A stretch of 64,000 nucleotides of DNA. Origin: UBA7937 sp034419095 (GTDB lineage Bacteria; Chloroflexota; Anaerolineae; UBA7937). Within the stretch, counting starts at the first letter, position 1. Every line of letters begins with the position of its first letter. The notes beneath the pieces are model-generated. The model was not told where the DNA came from, did no database searches, and saw nothing but the letters and a program-made list of their open reading frames with translations. This document shows positions 52,947 through 62,021 of the stretch, in pieces. The position numbers were made by a program, and so were the translations under genes. The stretch spans positions 1-64,000 of the forward strand of contig DAOULQ010000005.1 in assembly GCA_034419095.1 (NCBI GenBank), given 5' to 3'.

Positions 52947-54455
52947 ATGTATGACTATAGTAGAATGTTTATCAACGGCGACTGGGTTCCGGCGTCCGGC
53001 GAGCGTACGCGTGAGATCGTGAATCCGGCCAATGGTGAGGCTGTCGCGGTTGTGGCAGAAGGCGGGTTGGAAGATGTGGACGAAGCAATCTCGGCTGCCA
53101 AGTCAGCGTTCGGAGATGGTCGCTGGTCAGGGCTGACTCCTAGCGACAGAGCGCGCTTTATCCACCGGGTTGCCGATCTTGCCGAAGAGCGAACCAAGGA
53201 GCTAGCAGAGTTGGAGTGCCTGAACGTGGGCAAGCCTATTAAGTTAGCCAGGGACTCGGATATCCCACTCTCGGTAGACAATATCCGTTTCTTTGCGGCG
53301 GCAGCGCGCAACCTCGAGGGCAAGGCCGCGGGAGAGTACATGGATGGCTACACGAGCGCAATACGGCGTGAACCAATTGGCGTCGTCGGATCGATTGCTC
53401 CGTGGAACTACCCATTCATGATGGCGGTCTGGAAGATCATGCCGGCACTGGCCGCGGGCAACACGGTGGTGATCAAGCCAGCCAGTCTCACCCCATTGAG
53501 CACCTTGGCCTTGGCTCACATTTGTGAAGAAAGTGGGCTCCCGGCCGGCGTCCTCAACGTGGTGACTGGTCCGGGTGCTATTGTCGGTAGGCGGCTGTGT
53601 GAGCACAGAAGCGTTGCCATGGTCTCCGTCACAGGAGATACGGAGACAGGCAAGGCAGTGATGGCTACTGCCTCTGGCACGGTCAAGCGGGTACATCTGG
53701 AACTGGGAGGCAAGGCTCCGTTCATCGTGTATGCGGATGCCGATATTGAAGCGGCAGCCAATGGCGCAGTGGTAGGGGGCTACATGAATTCGGGTCAGGA
53801 CTGCACGGCCGCCGCTAGGGTCTATGTTGAACGGCCGGCCTATGGCCAGTTCATGGAGTTGTTCATTGACAAGGCCAAGCAGATAAGGGTTGGTGATCCT
53901 CAGCTGGAGTCCACGGATATGGGCCCCCTCATCTCGGCCGAACACCGCGAAAGAGTGGAAAGTTACATCGACAAGGGAAACAAGTCAGGTGGCCGAATAG
54001 TAGTGGGCGGCGGACGCCCTGCAGGAAGACAATTCGCCAACGGATACTTCTTGGAGCCAACGGTCATCAGCGATCTTCAACAGGATTCCGAGATAGTCCA
54101 GGAGGAGATATTTGGGCCAGTCGTAGTAGTCTTGCCGTTTCGCACCGAGGAGGAGGTGTTGGCGAAGGCCAATGATGTTGTGTATGGGCTCGCTGCCTCT
54201 GTCTGGACCAAGGATATTCACAAGGCCATGAGGGCAGCTCGCAGCTTAGAGTTCGGCACCGTGTGGATCAACGACCACATTCCTTTGGCGTCGGAGATGC
54301 CTCATGGTGGGTTCAAAGAGAGCGGCTTCGGCAAGGATATGTCAGCGTATGCCGTAGAGGAATATACGAAGATAAAGCATGTCATGTTTGACTTGACTGG
54401 TGAAAAACGCAAGCCCTGGCACTACACGGTATTTGGGGATAGGCTGCGAGATTGA
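52947..54455 (+). CDS. NAD(P)-dependent aldehyde dehydrogenase
   Basis: The ATG at 52947 (MYDYSRMFINGDW) has AAGGGGG upstream; a frame 24 codons longer is rejected. The 502-residue enzyme has the fold motifs of the ALDH superfamily: APWNYPFMMAVWKI (~152), the general base in LELGG (Glu252) and the catalytic cysteine in GQDC (Cys286), with the C-terminal PHGGFKESGFG. It oxidises an aldehyde, here presumably the semialdehyde made by the aminotransferase encoded next to it. Amino- and succinate-semialdehyde dehydrogenases are its closest functional groups by context. Confidence 0.9.
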   Translation: MYDYSRMFINGDWVPASGERTREIVNPANGEAVAVVAEGGLEDVDEAISAAKSAFGDGRWSGLTPSDRARFIHRVADLAEERTKELAELECLNVGKPIKLARDSDIPLSVDNIRFFAAAARNLEGKAAGEYMDGYTSAIRREPIGVVGSIAPWNYPFMMAVWKIMPALAAGNTVVIKPASLTPLSTLALAHICEESGLPAGVLNVVTGPGAIVGRRLCEHRSVAMVSVTGDTETGKAVMATASGTVKRVHLELGGKAPFIVYADADIEAAANGAVVGGYMNSGQDCTAAARVYVERPAYGQFMELFIDKAKQIRVGDPQLESTDMGPLISAEHRERVESYIDKGNKSGGRIVVGGGRPAGRQFANGYFLEPTVISDLQQDSEIVQEEIFGPVVVVLPFRTEEEVLAKANDVVYGLAASVWTKDIHKAMRAARSLEFGTVWINDHIPLASEMPHGGFKESGFGKDMSAYAVEEYTKIKHVMFDLTGEKRKPWHYTVFGDRLRD

Positions 54456-54534
54456 GCTGGGGTGTCAACGCTGCCAGGAAGGCTAGCAATCAGCAGCTGA
54501 TCGGTGAGCTTCAAACGAGGAAAGGAGCGAAAAA

Positions 54535-55689
54535 ATGCCCGTCGGAAACAAGTCGATGCGGATACTAGATTCATATCCAGGCTCTGGTGGGCCCTTACGT
54601 GAGGAGCGATATCGCAGAGCTAAGAAAGCCATGACCGAGGAAGGGTTGGAAGCGCTGGTCGTATTCTCTGGCGCTGCCATATCCGTCAGGGGGGACCTCC
54701 GTTTCTTCACGAACTACCACTCCCCTGATCTCTACAGTTGTGCGGTATTCCCCTTAGCGACTGATCCCATTCTACTCGTCCCCTACTCGGTCGAGCCCGA
54801 GTGGGCTCGGGATATGTCTTGGGTCACAGACATCAGGTATGTGCCCGACTACTCGGCAGGCATAGCGGAGGCGATTGTTGACTTGCCGGACCGTCCCACC
54901 AAGATTGGCCTCGTTGGCGAAGCGGTCGTGCCTCCTCATATCATCTCGGAGCTGCGGGGCCGCTTGCCTAGTGTGAATCTGGTTCCAGCGGACTCTCTTG
55001 TTTGGAGGCTCAGAATTGTTCTGACCCCGATCGAAATCGAGCTATGCAGGGAATCAGCACGGATCGCCGACACTATACTCGCCCAGGTACAGAGTGTCCT
55101 GGAACCGGGTATGAATGAGAGGGAGATATTGGCGCATGCAGAATACGTTCGCACAATTGAAGGCGGCGAGGGAAGCTTACTACTAGTCGCTTCGACGCCG
55201 AGACTCATGCACTGGATTGCGCTAGACAGGACGATACAGGCCGGTGATCTCATTCAGTTGTCGGTAGAGCCGGTCGCGCCGGGGGGCTATTGGACACAAA
55301 CCATTCGGATGTTCTCCCTTGGCGAACCGACGGAGGAAGCGACCAAAGCCTTCCAAGTCATAGCAGACGCAGAACAGCGGATCGCCCAGACTCTTGCCCC
55401 GGGCAAGCGATTGGGCGATGTGGCCAAGATGTGGAACGACATAGCAGGGAAGCACAGGTATCTCGGCGTTGCCAATGTTCCACTTGGCCACGGCATGGGA
55501 TTGGATCTTGCCTATGGCTTTGGCCTCACACCTAACAACGACCTATTGGCAGAACCCGGGATGCTCGTAGTATTGCATCCGAACCTCTTCACTGAGCGAT
55601 ACGCGCTCATCTCTGGAAACACATATCTAGTGACGGAGACGGGTGCTGAATGCCTGTCCAGCACACGAAAAGAACTGCTCGTAGTGTGA
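54535..55689 (+). CDS. M24-family (creatinase-like) protein lacking metal ligands
   Basis: The 384-residue protein has the two-domain aminopeptidase P/creatinase layout: an N-terminal domain (~20-165) and a pita-bread domain (~170-384) with GHGMGLDLAYGFGL and LAEPGMLVVLHPNLF. The metal-binding Asp pair of peptidases, normally in D-x-G...D-x-T-R, is absent: the stretch reads LIQLSVEPVAPGGYWTQTIR. This points to metal-free chemistry as in creatinase and ectoine hydrolase rather than a peptidase. AAAGGAG precedes the ATG. With the deacylase that follows it could open a ring and release an N-acyl diamino acid. Confidence 0.82.
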   Translation: MPVGNKSMRILDSYPGSGGPLREERYRRAKKAMTEEGLEALVVFSGAAISVRGDLRFFTNYHSPDLYSCAVFPLATDPILLVPYSVEPEWARDMSWVTDIRYVPDYSAGIAEAIVDLPDRPTKIGLVGEAVVPPHIISELRGRLPSVNLVPADSLVWRLRIVLTPIEIELCRESARIADTILAQVQSVLEPGMNEREILAHAEYVRTIEGGEGSLLLVASTPRLMHWIALDRTIQAGDLIQLSVEPVAPGGYWTQTIRMFSLGEPTEEATKAFQVIADAEQRIAQTLAPGKRLGDVAKMWNDIAGKHRYLGVANVPLGHGMGLDLAYGFGLTPNNDLLAEPGMLVVLHPNLFTERYALISGNTYLVTETGAECLSSTRKELLVV

Positions 55690-55717
55690 CTCCCGTCAAC
55701 GGGGAAAGGCGGCTGAA

Positions 55718-56803
55718 ATGATTGACAAAGTGATGGTGGGTCCGGTCTGTGTATCCAGAGGGAGCAAGGCCGCTGGCTTCTTGGAAGTGTGCACCATGGC
55801 TGCCGGGGGGCCTTTGCGTTTGCCTGTCCACGTGATTGCTGGATCTAGCCCGGGCCCCCACCTGTGCTTGATGGCCGGTCAACACGGTGACGAGATTAGA
55901 TCAATATGGGTAATAAAGAAAGTGCTTGACGATCTGCATCCGGAGGAGGTTTCGGGTTCCGTGGTGGCAGTTCCCGTTGCCAATCCCATAGCGTTTGAAG
56001 GAGGAGTCCGCTGCACCTGGATGGACGGGGTGCACGGAGACGGTGGGAATCTAAACAGGGTGTGGCCCGGCTCACCTGACGGCTGGATAACGGAGAGAAT
56101 CGCCAATGTATTGTGGAGGGAGGTGATTTCGAATGCAGACTGTGTACTCGACCTCCACGGCGATGCCTTTGATCCTGGCATATCTATCTACTATGCCTAC
56201 CTTGGAGATCAGTCCAACAGTGAATACTCCAGTCGTTGCCGACAGTTGGCGCTCAATTTCGGAATGGAGTTGCTCGTCAGACATTCGGAGCCGATGTCAG
56301 GAATGCCCCTCTCCAGCCATCTAGCCACAGCGGGGATCTACCTCGTTGCCTGCGAGCTTGGGGACTATTATGGATTGCGATCCTTGAATGACGACCCACA
56401 ACGCAAGCATCCCCTGAGGGATGTGCTCGAGGTCGGAGTCACGGGAGTGATCAATGTGATGAAAGCGATGGGCATGCTCCGCGGCTCTCCAAGTCTGCCG
56501 GCCCGTCAAGTCATAGTGTCAACCGAAGTGGGCCTCAAACCTAGTCACGGCGGTCTCCTTTGCGCGCATGTCGGCAAAGAAGATGTTGGTCGAGTCGTTT
56601 CAAAAGAGACTGTCTTGGGCACAGTGGTGAGTCCATATACTTTCGAGGAGTTAGATCGCATCACTGCTCCCTTTGAGGAAACCATCATAATTGCTGTTAG
56701 GGGGGTGCACGGGTTATCGCGAGTCAACCCAGGCGACTACGCATTCTACGTTGCAGACTGGCAGACAGCCGAGTGGGTCAGTCCCGAAGTCTCCTCCCCC
56801 TGA
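55718..56803 (+). CDS. AstE/aspartoacylase-family zinc deacylase
   Basis: The 361-residue protein has the zinc-site motifs of the succinylglutamate desuccinylase/aspartoacylase family: GQHGDE with His56 and Glu59, NLNR at 111-114, and DLHG with His147. Such enzymes remove an acyl group from an N-acyl amino acid; the DoeB/EutE branch deacetylates N-acetyl-diaminobutyrate. It follows the creatinase-like gene by 28 bases. The C-terminal ~100 residues form the usual beta domain. Substrate is inferred from context only. Confidence 0.85.
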   Translation: MIDKVMVGPVCVSRGSKAAGFLEVCTMAAGGPLRLPVHVIAGSSPGPHLCLMAGQHGDEIRSIWVIKKVLDDLHPEEVSGSVVAVPVANPIAFEGGVRCTWMDGVHGDGGNLNRVWPGSPDGWITERIANVLWREVISNADCVLDLHGDAFDPGISIYYAYLGDQSNSEYSSRCRQLALNFGMELLVRHSEPMSGMPLSSHLATAGIYLVACELGDYYGLRSLNDDPQRKHPLRDVLEVGVTGVINVMKAMGMLRGSPSLPARQVIVSTEVGLKPSHGGLLCAHVGKEDVGRVVSKETVLGTVVSPYTFEELDRITAPFEETIIIAVRGVHGLSRVNPGDYAFYVADWQTAEWVSPEVSSP

Positions 56804-56988
56804 GGCTCTGCCCGAACGGATGCACCAGATTGCAGGACAAAGCAAGGAAGCAGCGAGCTCGTACTGCTTCGACTAGTTCACATCATGGAAAGAGGTGATG
56901 TGTATGGACCGATAGCAATTGCTGTGAAAGCAGCGCATCACAGACCCCGGCGAGTTCGCCAATCAAGCGATTTGGACAGGAGGAAAAG

Positions 56989-58581
56989 ATGAAGCGCTTT
57001 TTGCACGTCGCGGTTGCCCTCTGTGTGACCGCAGCGGTTCTGATGTCAGGCTGCGCTGGGCCGCCAGCACCCGCGGCCTCACCCACGCCTGCCGAAGCCA
57101 CTCCGACGCCTAAGGCTGCCGAACCTACCCCGACGCCTGAGCCTGCTGCACCAAGCGAGATCGTGGTTGTGATCCCCGCTGACATCAAGTCACTCGACAA
57201 GTGGGCAGAAGAGACCTTCAACTCGATGAACGTAACGGGTAACATATTTGACAGGCTCTTGCAATTCGACAAAGACATGAACATCCAACCGATGCTGGCT
57301 ACTTCGTACGAGGTCTTGGATGATCATACATGGCGGTTCCACCTCCGGCAGGGCGTCACTTTCCACAATGGAGAGCCCTTCAACGCCCAGGCGGTGAAAT
57401 TCACGCTTGACAGGGCCGCTGACCCCGAGTCCGTGCTTGCCTACTACGTGAGAAACGTCAAAGAGACAAGAGTCATCGATGACTATACCGTGGATGTGAT
57501 CACTACGGTGCCCGATGCTACGCTGCATAGGAAGGTGGGGATCTGGATTGACATGGCGCCTCCCGGTGCTGTTGAAGAGTTGGGAGACCGCTTTCGAGAC
57601 CATCCGGTGGGCACAGGTCCCTTCAAGTTCGTTGAGTGGGTGAAAGGCGATCACATCACGGTGGAGGCCAACAAGGATTACTGGGGAGGCGCCCCCGCAG
57701 TGGACCAGGTTGTCTTCAAGTTCGTCCTAGAGCCTTCCACGCGCGTGGCCATGTTGAAAGCCGGCGAGGTAGACCTAATCACCAACATACCATCAGACGT
57801 GGTCGCCGAGCTAGCCGCAACCCCGGGTCTCAAAATCGAGAAGGTGTTAGGGTTCAGAAAGATGCTGGTGATTTTTCCCGCGTCTGGCCCTACCAACGAC
57901 GTACGAGTGAGAAAGGCTCTCAACTACGCCGTGGACAAGCAGCTTATCGTGGACACAATCCTGCAGGGTAACGCAGAAGTGGCCGCCGGAGCTGTGCATA
58001 TCAAGATTCCGGGCCACAACCCTGAGGTCCAACCCTATCCGTACGATCCGGACGAGGCCAAGCGACTCCTGGCCGAGGCAGGGTACTCCGAAGGCTTCGA
58101 AATGGACCTATATCACACCGTTGGAGTCTTCCCCAAAGACAAGGAGACCGCCGAGGCCATAGCCGGCCAGCTAAGCGCGATCGGCCTCAATGTCAACCCT
58201 GTTGCGATGGAGTGGGGAACCTTCTATGAGGGGGTACTTAACGTCCCACCGGGTGAGGCGCCTGGAATGGCCTACATGCGATACGGGAATGCACTCGGTG
58301 ACCCCAGTGAGCTCTACACTTGGGCGCTGTGGTCTGATGGCAACTGGATGCAGGTAACCGATCCTACCCTTGACGAGATGATCGCCAAGACAGAAGTCAC
58401 CCTGGATCAGGACGCACGTATCGAGATGTTCAAGGAGATGGAGGTGTACACGCAGAACGAACTCGTGCCGTGGATATTCCTCTTTGACCTCGAGAACATA
58501 TTCGGCTTGAGCGAGAGACTACAATGGGTGCCATCTCCATACGAGCCTATTGATCTGAGGGGGGCGTCGGTTACTGAGTAG
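56989..58581 (+). CDS. ABC transporter substrate-binding lipoprotein (family 5)
   Basis: The 530-residue protein begins with a lipoprotein signal ending LMSGC (Cys22), then a ~35-residue Thr-Pro-rich linker of the kind seen in Chloroflexota lipoproteins, then the peptide/nickel-binding protein family 5 fold (~44-530; PMLATSYEVLDDHTWRFHLR). It binds an oligopeptide, opine or similar substrate outside the membrane and hands it to the two permeases encoded next. ACAGGAGG precedes the ATG. The gap of 185 bases before it holds no gene. Confidence 0.93.
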   Translation: MKRFLHVAVALCVTAAVLMSGCAGPPAPAASPTPAEATPTPKAAEPTPTPEPAAPSEIVVVIPADIKSLDKWAEETFNSMNVTGNIFDRLLQFDKDMNIQPMLATSYEVLDDHTWRFHLRQGVTFHNGEPFNAQAVKFTLDRAADPESVLAYYVRNVKETRVIDDYTVDVITTVPDATLHRKVGIWIDMAPPGAVEELGDRFRDHPVGTGPFKFVEWVKGDHITVEANKDYWGGAPAVDQVVFKFVLEPSTRVAMLKAGEVDLITNIPSDVVAELAATPGLKIEKVLGFRKMLVIFPASGPTNDVRVRKALNYAVDKQLIVDTILQGNAEVAAGAVHIKIPGHNPEVQPYPYDPDEAKRLLAEAGYSEGFEMDLYHTVGVFPKDKETAEAIAGQLSAIGLNVNPVAMEWGTFYEGVLNVPPGEAPGMAYMRYGNALGDPSELYTWALWSDGNWMQVTDPTLDEMIAKTEVTLDQDARIEMFKEMEVYTQNELVPWIFLFDLENIFGLSERLQWVPSPYEPIDLRGASVTE

Positions 58582-58590
58582 ACGTGTCGC

Positions 58591-58645
58591 TGCGCTACAG
58601 GTGGGCGGCGCAAGCACGTCATGCGCCAGTGCCACCTGTAGCGCA
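58591..58645 (+). promoter_or_regulatory. Long intercistronic hairpin after the binding-protein gene
   Basis: Arms TGCGCTACAGGTGG and its exact complement (14 bp) enclose a smaller GGCGCA/TGCGCC hairpin, with no T run. Such structures between binding-protein and permease genes often protect the upstream mRNA and raise the amount of binding protein. The rest of the gap to 58971 has no accepted gene. Confidence 0.75.
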
Positions 58646-58971
58646 CGGCTACTTTTGCCGGAGTGCAAAAGAGGCGGGCGCCCTGGTGCTGGTTGCCCGA
58701 ATCAGCCGACGACACCCAGCCACTCGAACACAAGGAGTTGATCGTTCCTACCCCGCAAATCATTGGCCATGTCGTACGCAACGAGCGGATTGTGCCGGCC
58801 AGTGTCCGGCTGCGCAAGGGTCTTGTGGGCACCGTCTTGTAGGTGTCCTCATCGTTTGGCATGTTAATTGTCCATCGGTACCACGATCCTTTATTCAATG
58901 GTGAGATCACGCGAAAAGGCGTGCCAGGTCTCCTGCGTTCGGCGTTGAATTGAACCACGGGCTCTAAGACT

Positions 58972-59889
58972 ATGACTACGTACATAGCTCGGCGTCTACT
59001 ACAAGGTCTGCTCGTCATGTTCTTGGTCTCCCTCATAGTCACTCTGCTCAGTCATCTTTCAGGGGATCCAGCTCGACTCATGCTGCCCGAAAGGGCAACT
59101 CAGGAGGATGTTCAGCGCTTGCGGCGCGCGCTGGGACTCGATCAACCAATCTATGTGCAGTACTACCGCTACATGAGAGGTGTTCTCCGGGGCGATTTCG
59201 GGACCTCCCTTCAGTATCGACTGCCCAACATCGAGCTTTTTCTCGACAGGGTGCCAGCCACGCTCCAACTCACCGTTGCAGCCATGGCTCTTGCCCTAGC
59301 TGTTTCCCTGCCTATGGGAATCATATCAGCGGCGAGGCGCAATTCCTGGATCGACTATATTGCAAGGTTCGTCGCAGTGATAGGGCAGGCAATACCGTTC
59401 TTTTGGTTAGGCATAGTGCTCATCCTGATATTCGCCGTGACCTTGAAGGTCCTTCCCACTTCCGGCCGAGCAGGCCTGAAGCACCTAGTTTTGCCGTCGC
59501 TTACATTGAGCACCTATCCGCTCGCGCGCATCACAAGATTGCTGCGGTCATCGATGCTTGAGGTTCTTGGACAGGACTATATGCGAACAGCCCGGGGCAA
59601 GGGCTTGGCAGAGAGCCGGGTTATTGTTGGGCACGCACTTCGGAACGCCTTGCTTCCCGTGGTCACGGTGGTCGGACTGGAATTCGGTAACCTGCTCGGT
59701 GGCGCAGTAATAACCGAGACAATCTTTGGATGGCCAGGAGTGGGTAGATTGGCGATCGACGCCGTCTCAATGCGAGACTACCCGCTCATTCAAACCATAG
59801 TACTTGTTTCGGCTCTTACATTCGTCTTGATCAACCTGGTGATGGATATTCTGTACACGTATCTGGACCCGCGAATCCGTTATCGATAG
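58972..59889 (+). CDS. ABC transporter permease (DppB type)
   Basis: The 305-residue protein has six predicted membrane segments (~9-30, 100-125, 135-155, 170-190, 235-260, 280-300) and the family signatures of dipeptide-type permeases: FGTSLQYRLPNIELFLDRVPAT... at ~80, and the EAA loop ARTARGKGLAESRVIVGHALRN (cut short: ~200-222) that docks the ATPase. It pairs with the permease encoded 66 bases downstream. Confidence 0.93.
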   Translation: MTTYIARRLLQGLLVMFLVSLIVTLLSHLSGDPARLMLPERATQEDVQRLRRALGLDQPIYVQYYRYMRGVLRGDFGTSLQYRLPNIELFLDRVPATLQLTVAAMALALAVSLPMGIISAARRNSWIDYIARFVAVIGQAIPFFWLGIVLILIFAVTLKVLPTSGRAGLKHLVLPSLTLSTYPLARITRLLRSSMLEVLGQDYMRTARGKGLAESRVIVGHALRNALLPVVTVVGLEFGNLLGGAVITETIFGWPGVGRLAIDAVSMRDYPLIQTIVLVSALTFVLINLVMDILYTYLDPRIRYR

Positions 59890-59955
59890 CGAGGGCCCAG
59901 CACGATATCGCGCCTTGCTAACGATCATAACCGAGAGCCAGAGAACGGTAGCTCA

Positions 59956-60795
59956 ATGTTCCGAAGAATTCGCCGCGATTTGGCCGGTCTACTTGGCCTA
60001 TTGGTTCTCATATTGGTCATCGCGTTGGGGTTGGCGGCGCCATTTGTGAGCCCACATGATCCTCTTGAGCAGAACCTGCGTACGCGGTTGAAGCCGCCAG
60101 CATGGATGGCTGGCGGAGACTGGAAGCACCCGCTTGGAACTGATCAGCTGGGCAGGGATATCGCTAGTCGAATCCTGTACGGCACCCGTGTTTCGCTGCT
60201 GGTAGGCTTTGGCACAGTCAGCATCGCCGCTATGCTTGGAATCATGCTCGGCCTGGTGTCAGCCTTCTTCGGTGGTCTGATTGACGATGTGATCATGAGG
60301 ATAGCTGATGCACAGCTCGCTATACCGTTCATTCTTCTCGCGATTGCTGTAATAGGTGCTATCGGCCCAGGACTGCTCAACGTAGTGGTCGTGCTTGGAG
60401 TTACCGGCTGGGTGGTCTACGCCAGGGTAACCCGCGCAAGCGCGCTGTCGCTTCGAGAACAAGAATTTGTGCTTGCGGCGAGGGCTCTAGGGGCTCGTCC
60501 GATCAGAATAATACTGAGACATATCCTTCCGAACTGCATCGCTCCAATAATCATAGTCGGATCCTACCAGCTGGCTACTATGATATTCAACGAGGCAGCG
60601 CTAAGCTTTCTCGGGCTGAGCGTAGCAGCCCCGACTCCTAGTTGGGGCAACATGCTGGGAGATGGGCGGGACTACCTGAGCAACGCTTGGTGGATCGCTA
60701 CTCTGCCAGGGGTTGCGTTGACATTGACAGTGTTGAGCATAAACCTACTAGGCGATTGCCTGCGCGACGTGCTCGATCCGCGCTTGACGATATAG
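59956..60795 (+). CDS. ABC transporter permease (DppC type)
   Basis: The 279-residue protein has an N-terminal membrane segment (~13-33), the DppC motif GTDQLGRDIASRILYGTRVSL split at ~58-78, five further membrane segments and the EAA loop LAARALGARPIRIILRHILP. It completes the channel with the preceding DppB-type protein. No ATPase genes (DppD/DppF) follow before the insertion sequence at 61.9 kb, so the ATPases must be shared, lie elsewhere, or have been lost. Confidence 0.93.
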   Translation: MFRRIRRDLAGLLGLLVLILVIALGLAAPFVSPHDPLEQNLRTRLKPPAWMAGGDWKHPLGTDQLGRDIASRILYGTRVSLLVGFGTVSIAAMLGIMLGLVSAFFGGLIDDVIMRIADAQLAIPFILLAIAVIGAIGPGLLNVVVVLGVTGWVVYARVTRASALSLREQEFVLAARALGARPIRIILRHILPNCIAPIIIVGSYQLATMIFNEAALSFLGLSVAAPTPSWGNMLGDGRDYLSNAWWIATLPGVALTLTVLSINLLGDCLRDVLDPRLTI

Positions 60796-60848
60796 ACGCC
60801 GATTCCCATTGCCTGCTCGCCCTCCCGGCATCGCTTACGCACCAACCA

Positions 60849-61080
60849 ACAGCCCCTCCATCCCCACTTCAACACCTAACAAACAAACTCAGCACCAGAT
60901 CAGACCGTTTGTCACCCGTTTTAAGCCACGATTCTCCGGGTGTAGGTATCAACATAGGGCCAGGGTGATTTTACCCGGGTTAAAACGAGGCAGATGGATG
61001 AGCTTATACCTAAAAACACCATGGAAATCGTGGTGTCAGGGGGTCTGGGAGGATAATGATGGCGAAAGCGGGGTTTTGTG
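60849..61080. repeat. Dispersed repeat C, copy 2 (diverged)
   Basis: GATTCTCCGGGTGTAGGTAT and CAACATAGGGCCAG are shared with the copy around the insertion sequence; the CTCTCAGG target is not conserved here. No gene is seen in 60796-61263. Confidence 0.65.
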
Positions 61081-61263
61081 GCGGGATTTAGGTGTAGTAG
61101 CGGTCCTCACTCAGAGGGCACTGGTGCACTTCTGGGCCTTTGGAGGAGAAGAGCCACGCATCTCATTAGCGGCGCCTCGTGTTGGGCAAACCTGTATGCT
61201 CAAGGGGGAGGGCGTCAAACCCTCCCCCCTCTCGCAGGGGCAGAAGAGGTCTCCTGTGATTGC

Positions 61264-61554
61264 TCAGCGGCGCCTTTCCAAGTATCTATAGGTGCCCTGG
61301 ATAGTGAACTTGCGTTTTTCAACCTCGCCCACGAGTCGATCGCCCCACTTCACCAGGCTCTTCCACTCTTGGGCGAAATCCTTGCCATGCAGGGCCATAA
61401 TGAGTATGCAGTCTTGTATCTCAGTCCTAAGGCGCTGGAGTTTATCCTTGGCTGACTCTGCGGCCAAGGGCTCAGTGATGGGAATAAAGCCATCCTGGGG
61501 ACTGCCCTCTTCGGGACACTCGATGAACGCGGGTATCACATATTCCTTCGCCAC
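61264..61554 (-). CDS. Small hypothetical protein
   Basis: The GTG at 61554 has AAAGGAGGTAA upstream with a suitable spacer, which is the main support; a longer frame to 61701 is rejected. The 96-residue product, from AKEYVIPAFIECPEEGS, has a helical second half with EIQDCILIMALHGKDFAQEW. No family is recognised. It is the only minus-strand gene here. Confidence 0.55.
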   Translation of the reverse strand: MAKEYVIPAFIECPEEGSPQDGFIPITEPLAAESAKDKLQRLRTEIQDCILIMALHGKDFAQEWKSLVKWGDRLVGEVEKRKFTIQGTYRYLERRR

Positions 61555-62021
61555 TCTTCTTACCTCCTTTCGTGTGTAGTGCCTTCCTGTCTGCCCCCCA
61601 CTCTGCAAACAGATCGCCAACTTTGTGGAAGTATGCCCCAAAATGAAAACAGCAACCACGCTTGTTTTGGCGGGGTTGCTGCGACCCGGGCTTTCACCCA
61701 ATCTTCAAGGAGTTAAGGTCCACGGAGATTGGACACCATTCTTCGAGACAAGTCAAGTCTTTGTACTGGTCTCAGAAGAATGCTACACGCTATCAGCCCT
61801 CGGCTCCTACAATTATGTGAACGGGTACGACCTATGTCAGCATAGGATGACACATATAGAAGGCAACCACATCCATCCTCACTCGAACCCACAAAACCAA
61901 CCTCACCCCAGATCAAACCCTCTCTCACAAGTTCTCTAGTATGTGGGTATAAGGAAAGATCGGGTGCCTCCTGCTAGAATAGACTCATTTGAGACAACGG
62001 TCTAGAAGGAGGACACCCGAC

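Noticed and set aside
53244..53945. Long reading frame antisense to the aldehyde dehydrogenase gene
   Set aside because: It is a shadow of a well-conserved gene: no ribosome site, low-complexity composition and no family resemblance.
58407..59042. Reading frame of 211 codons on the minus strand between the binding-protein and permease genes
   Set aside because: It overlaps two certain genes on the other strand, and its start lies inside the permease gene.
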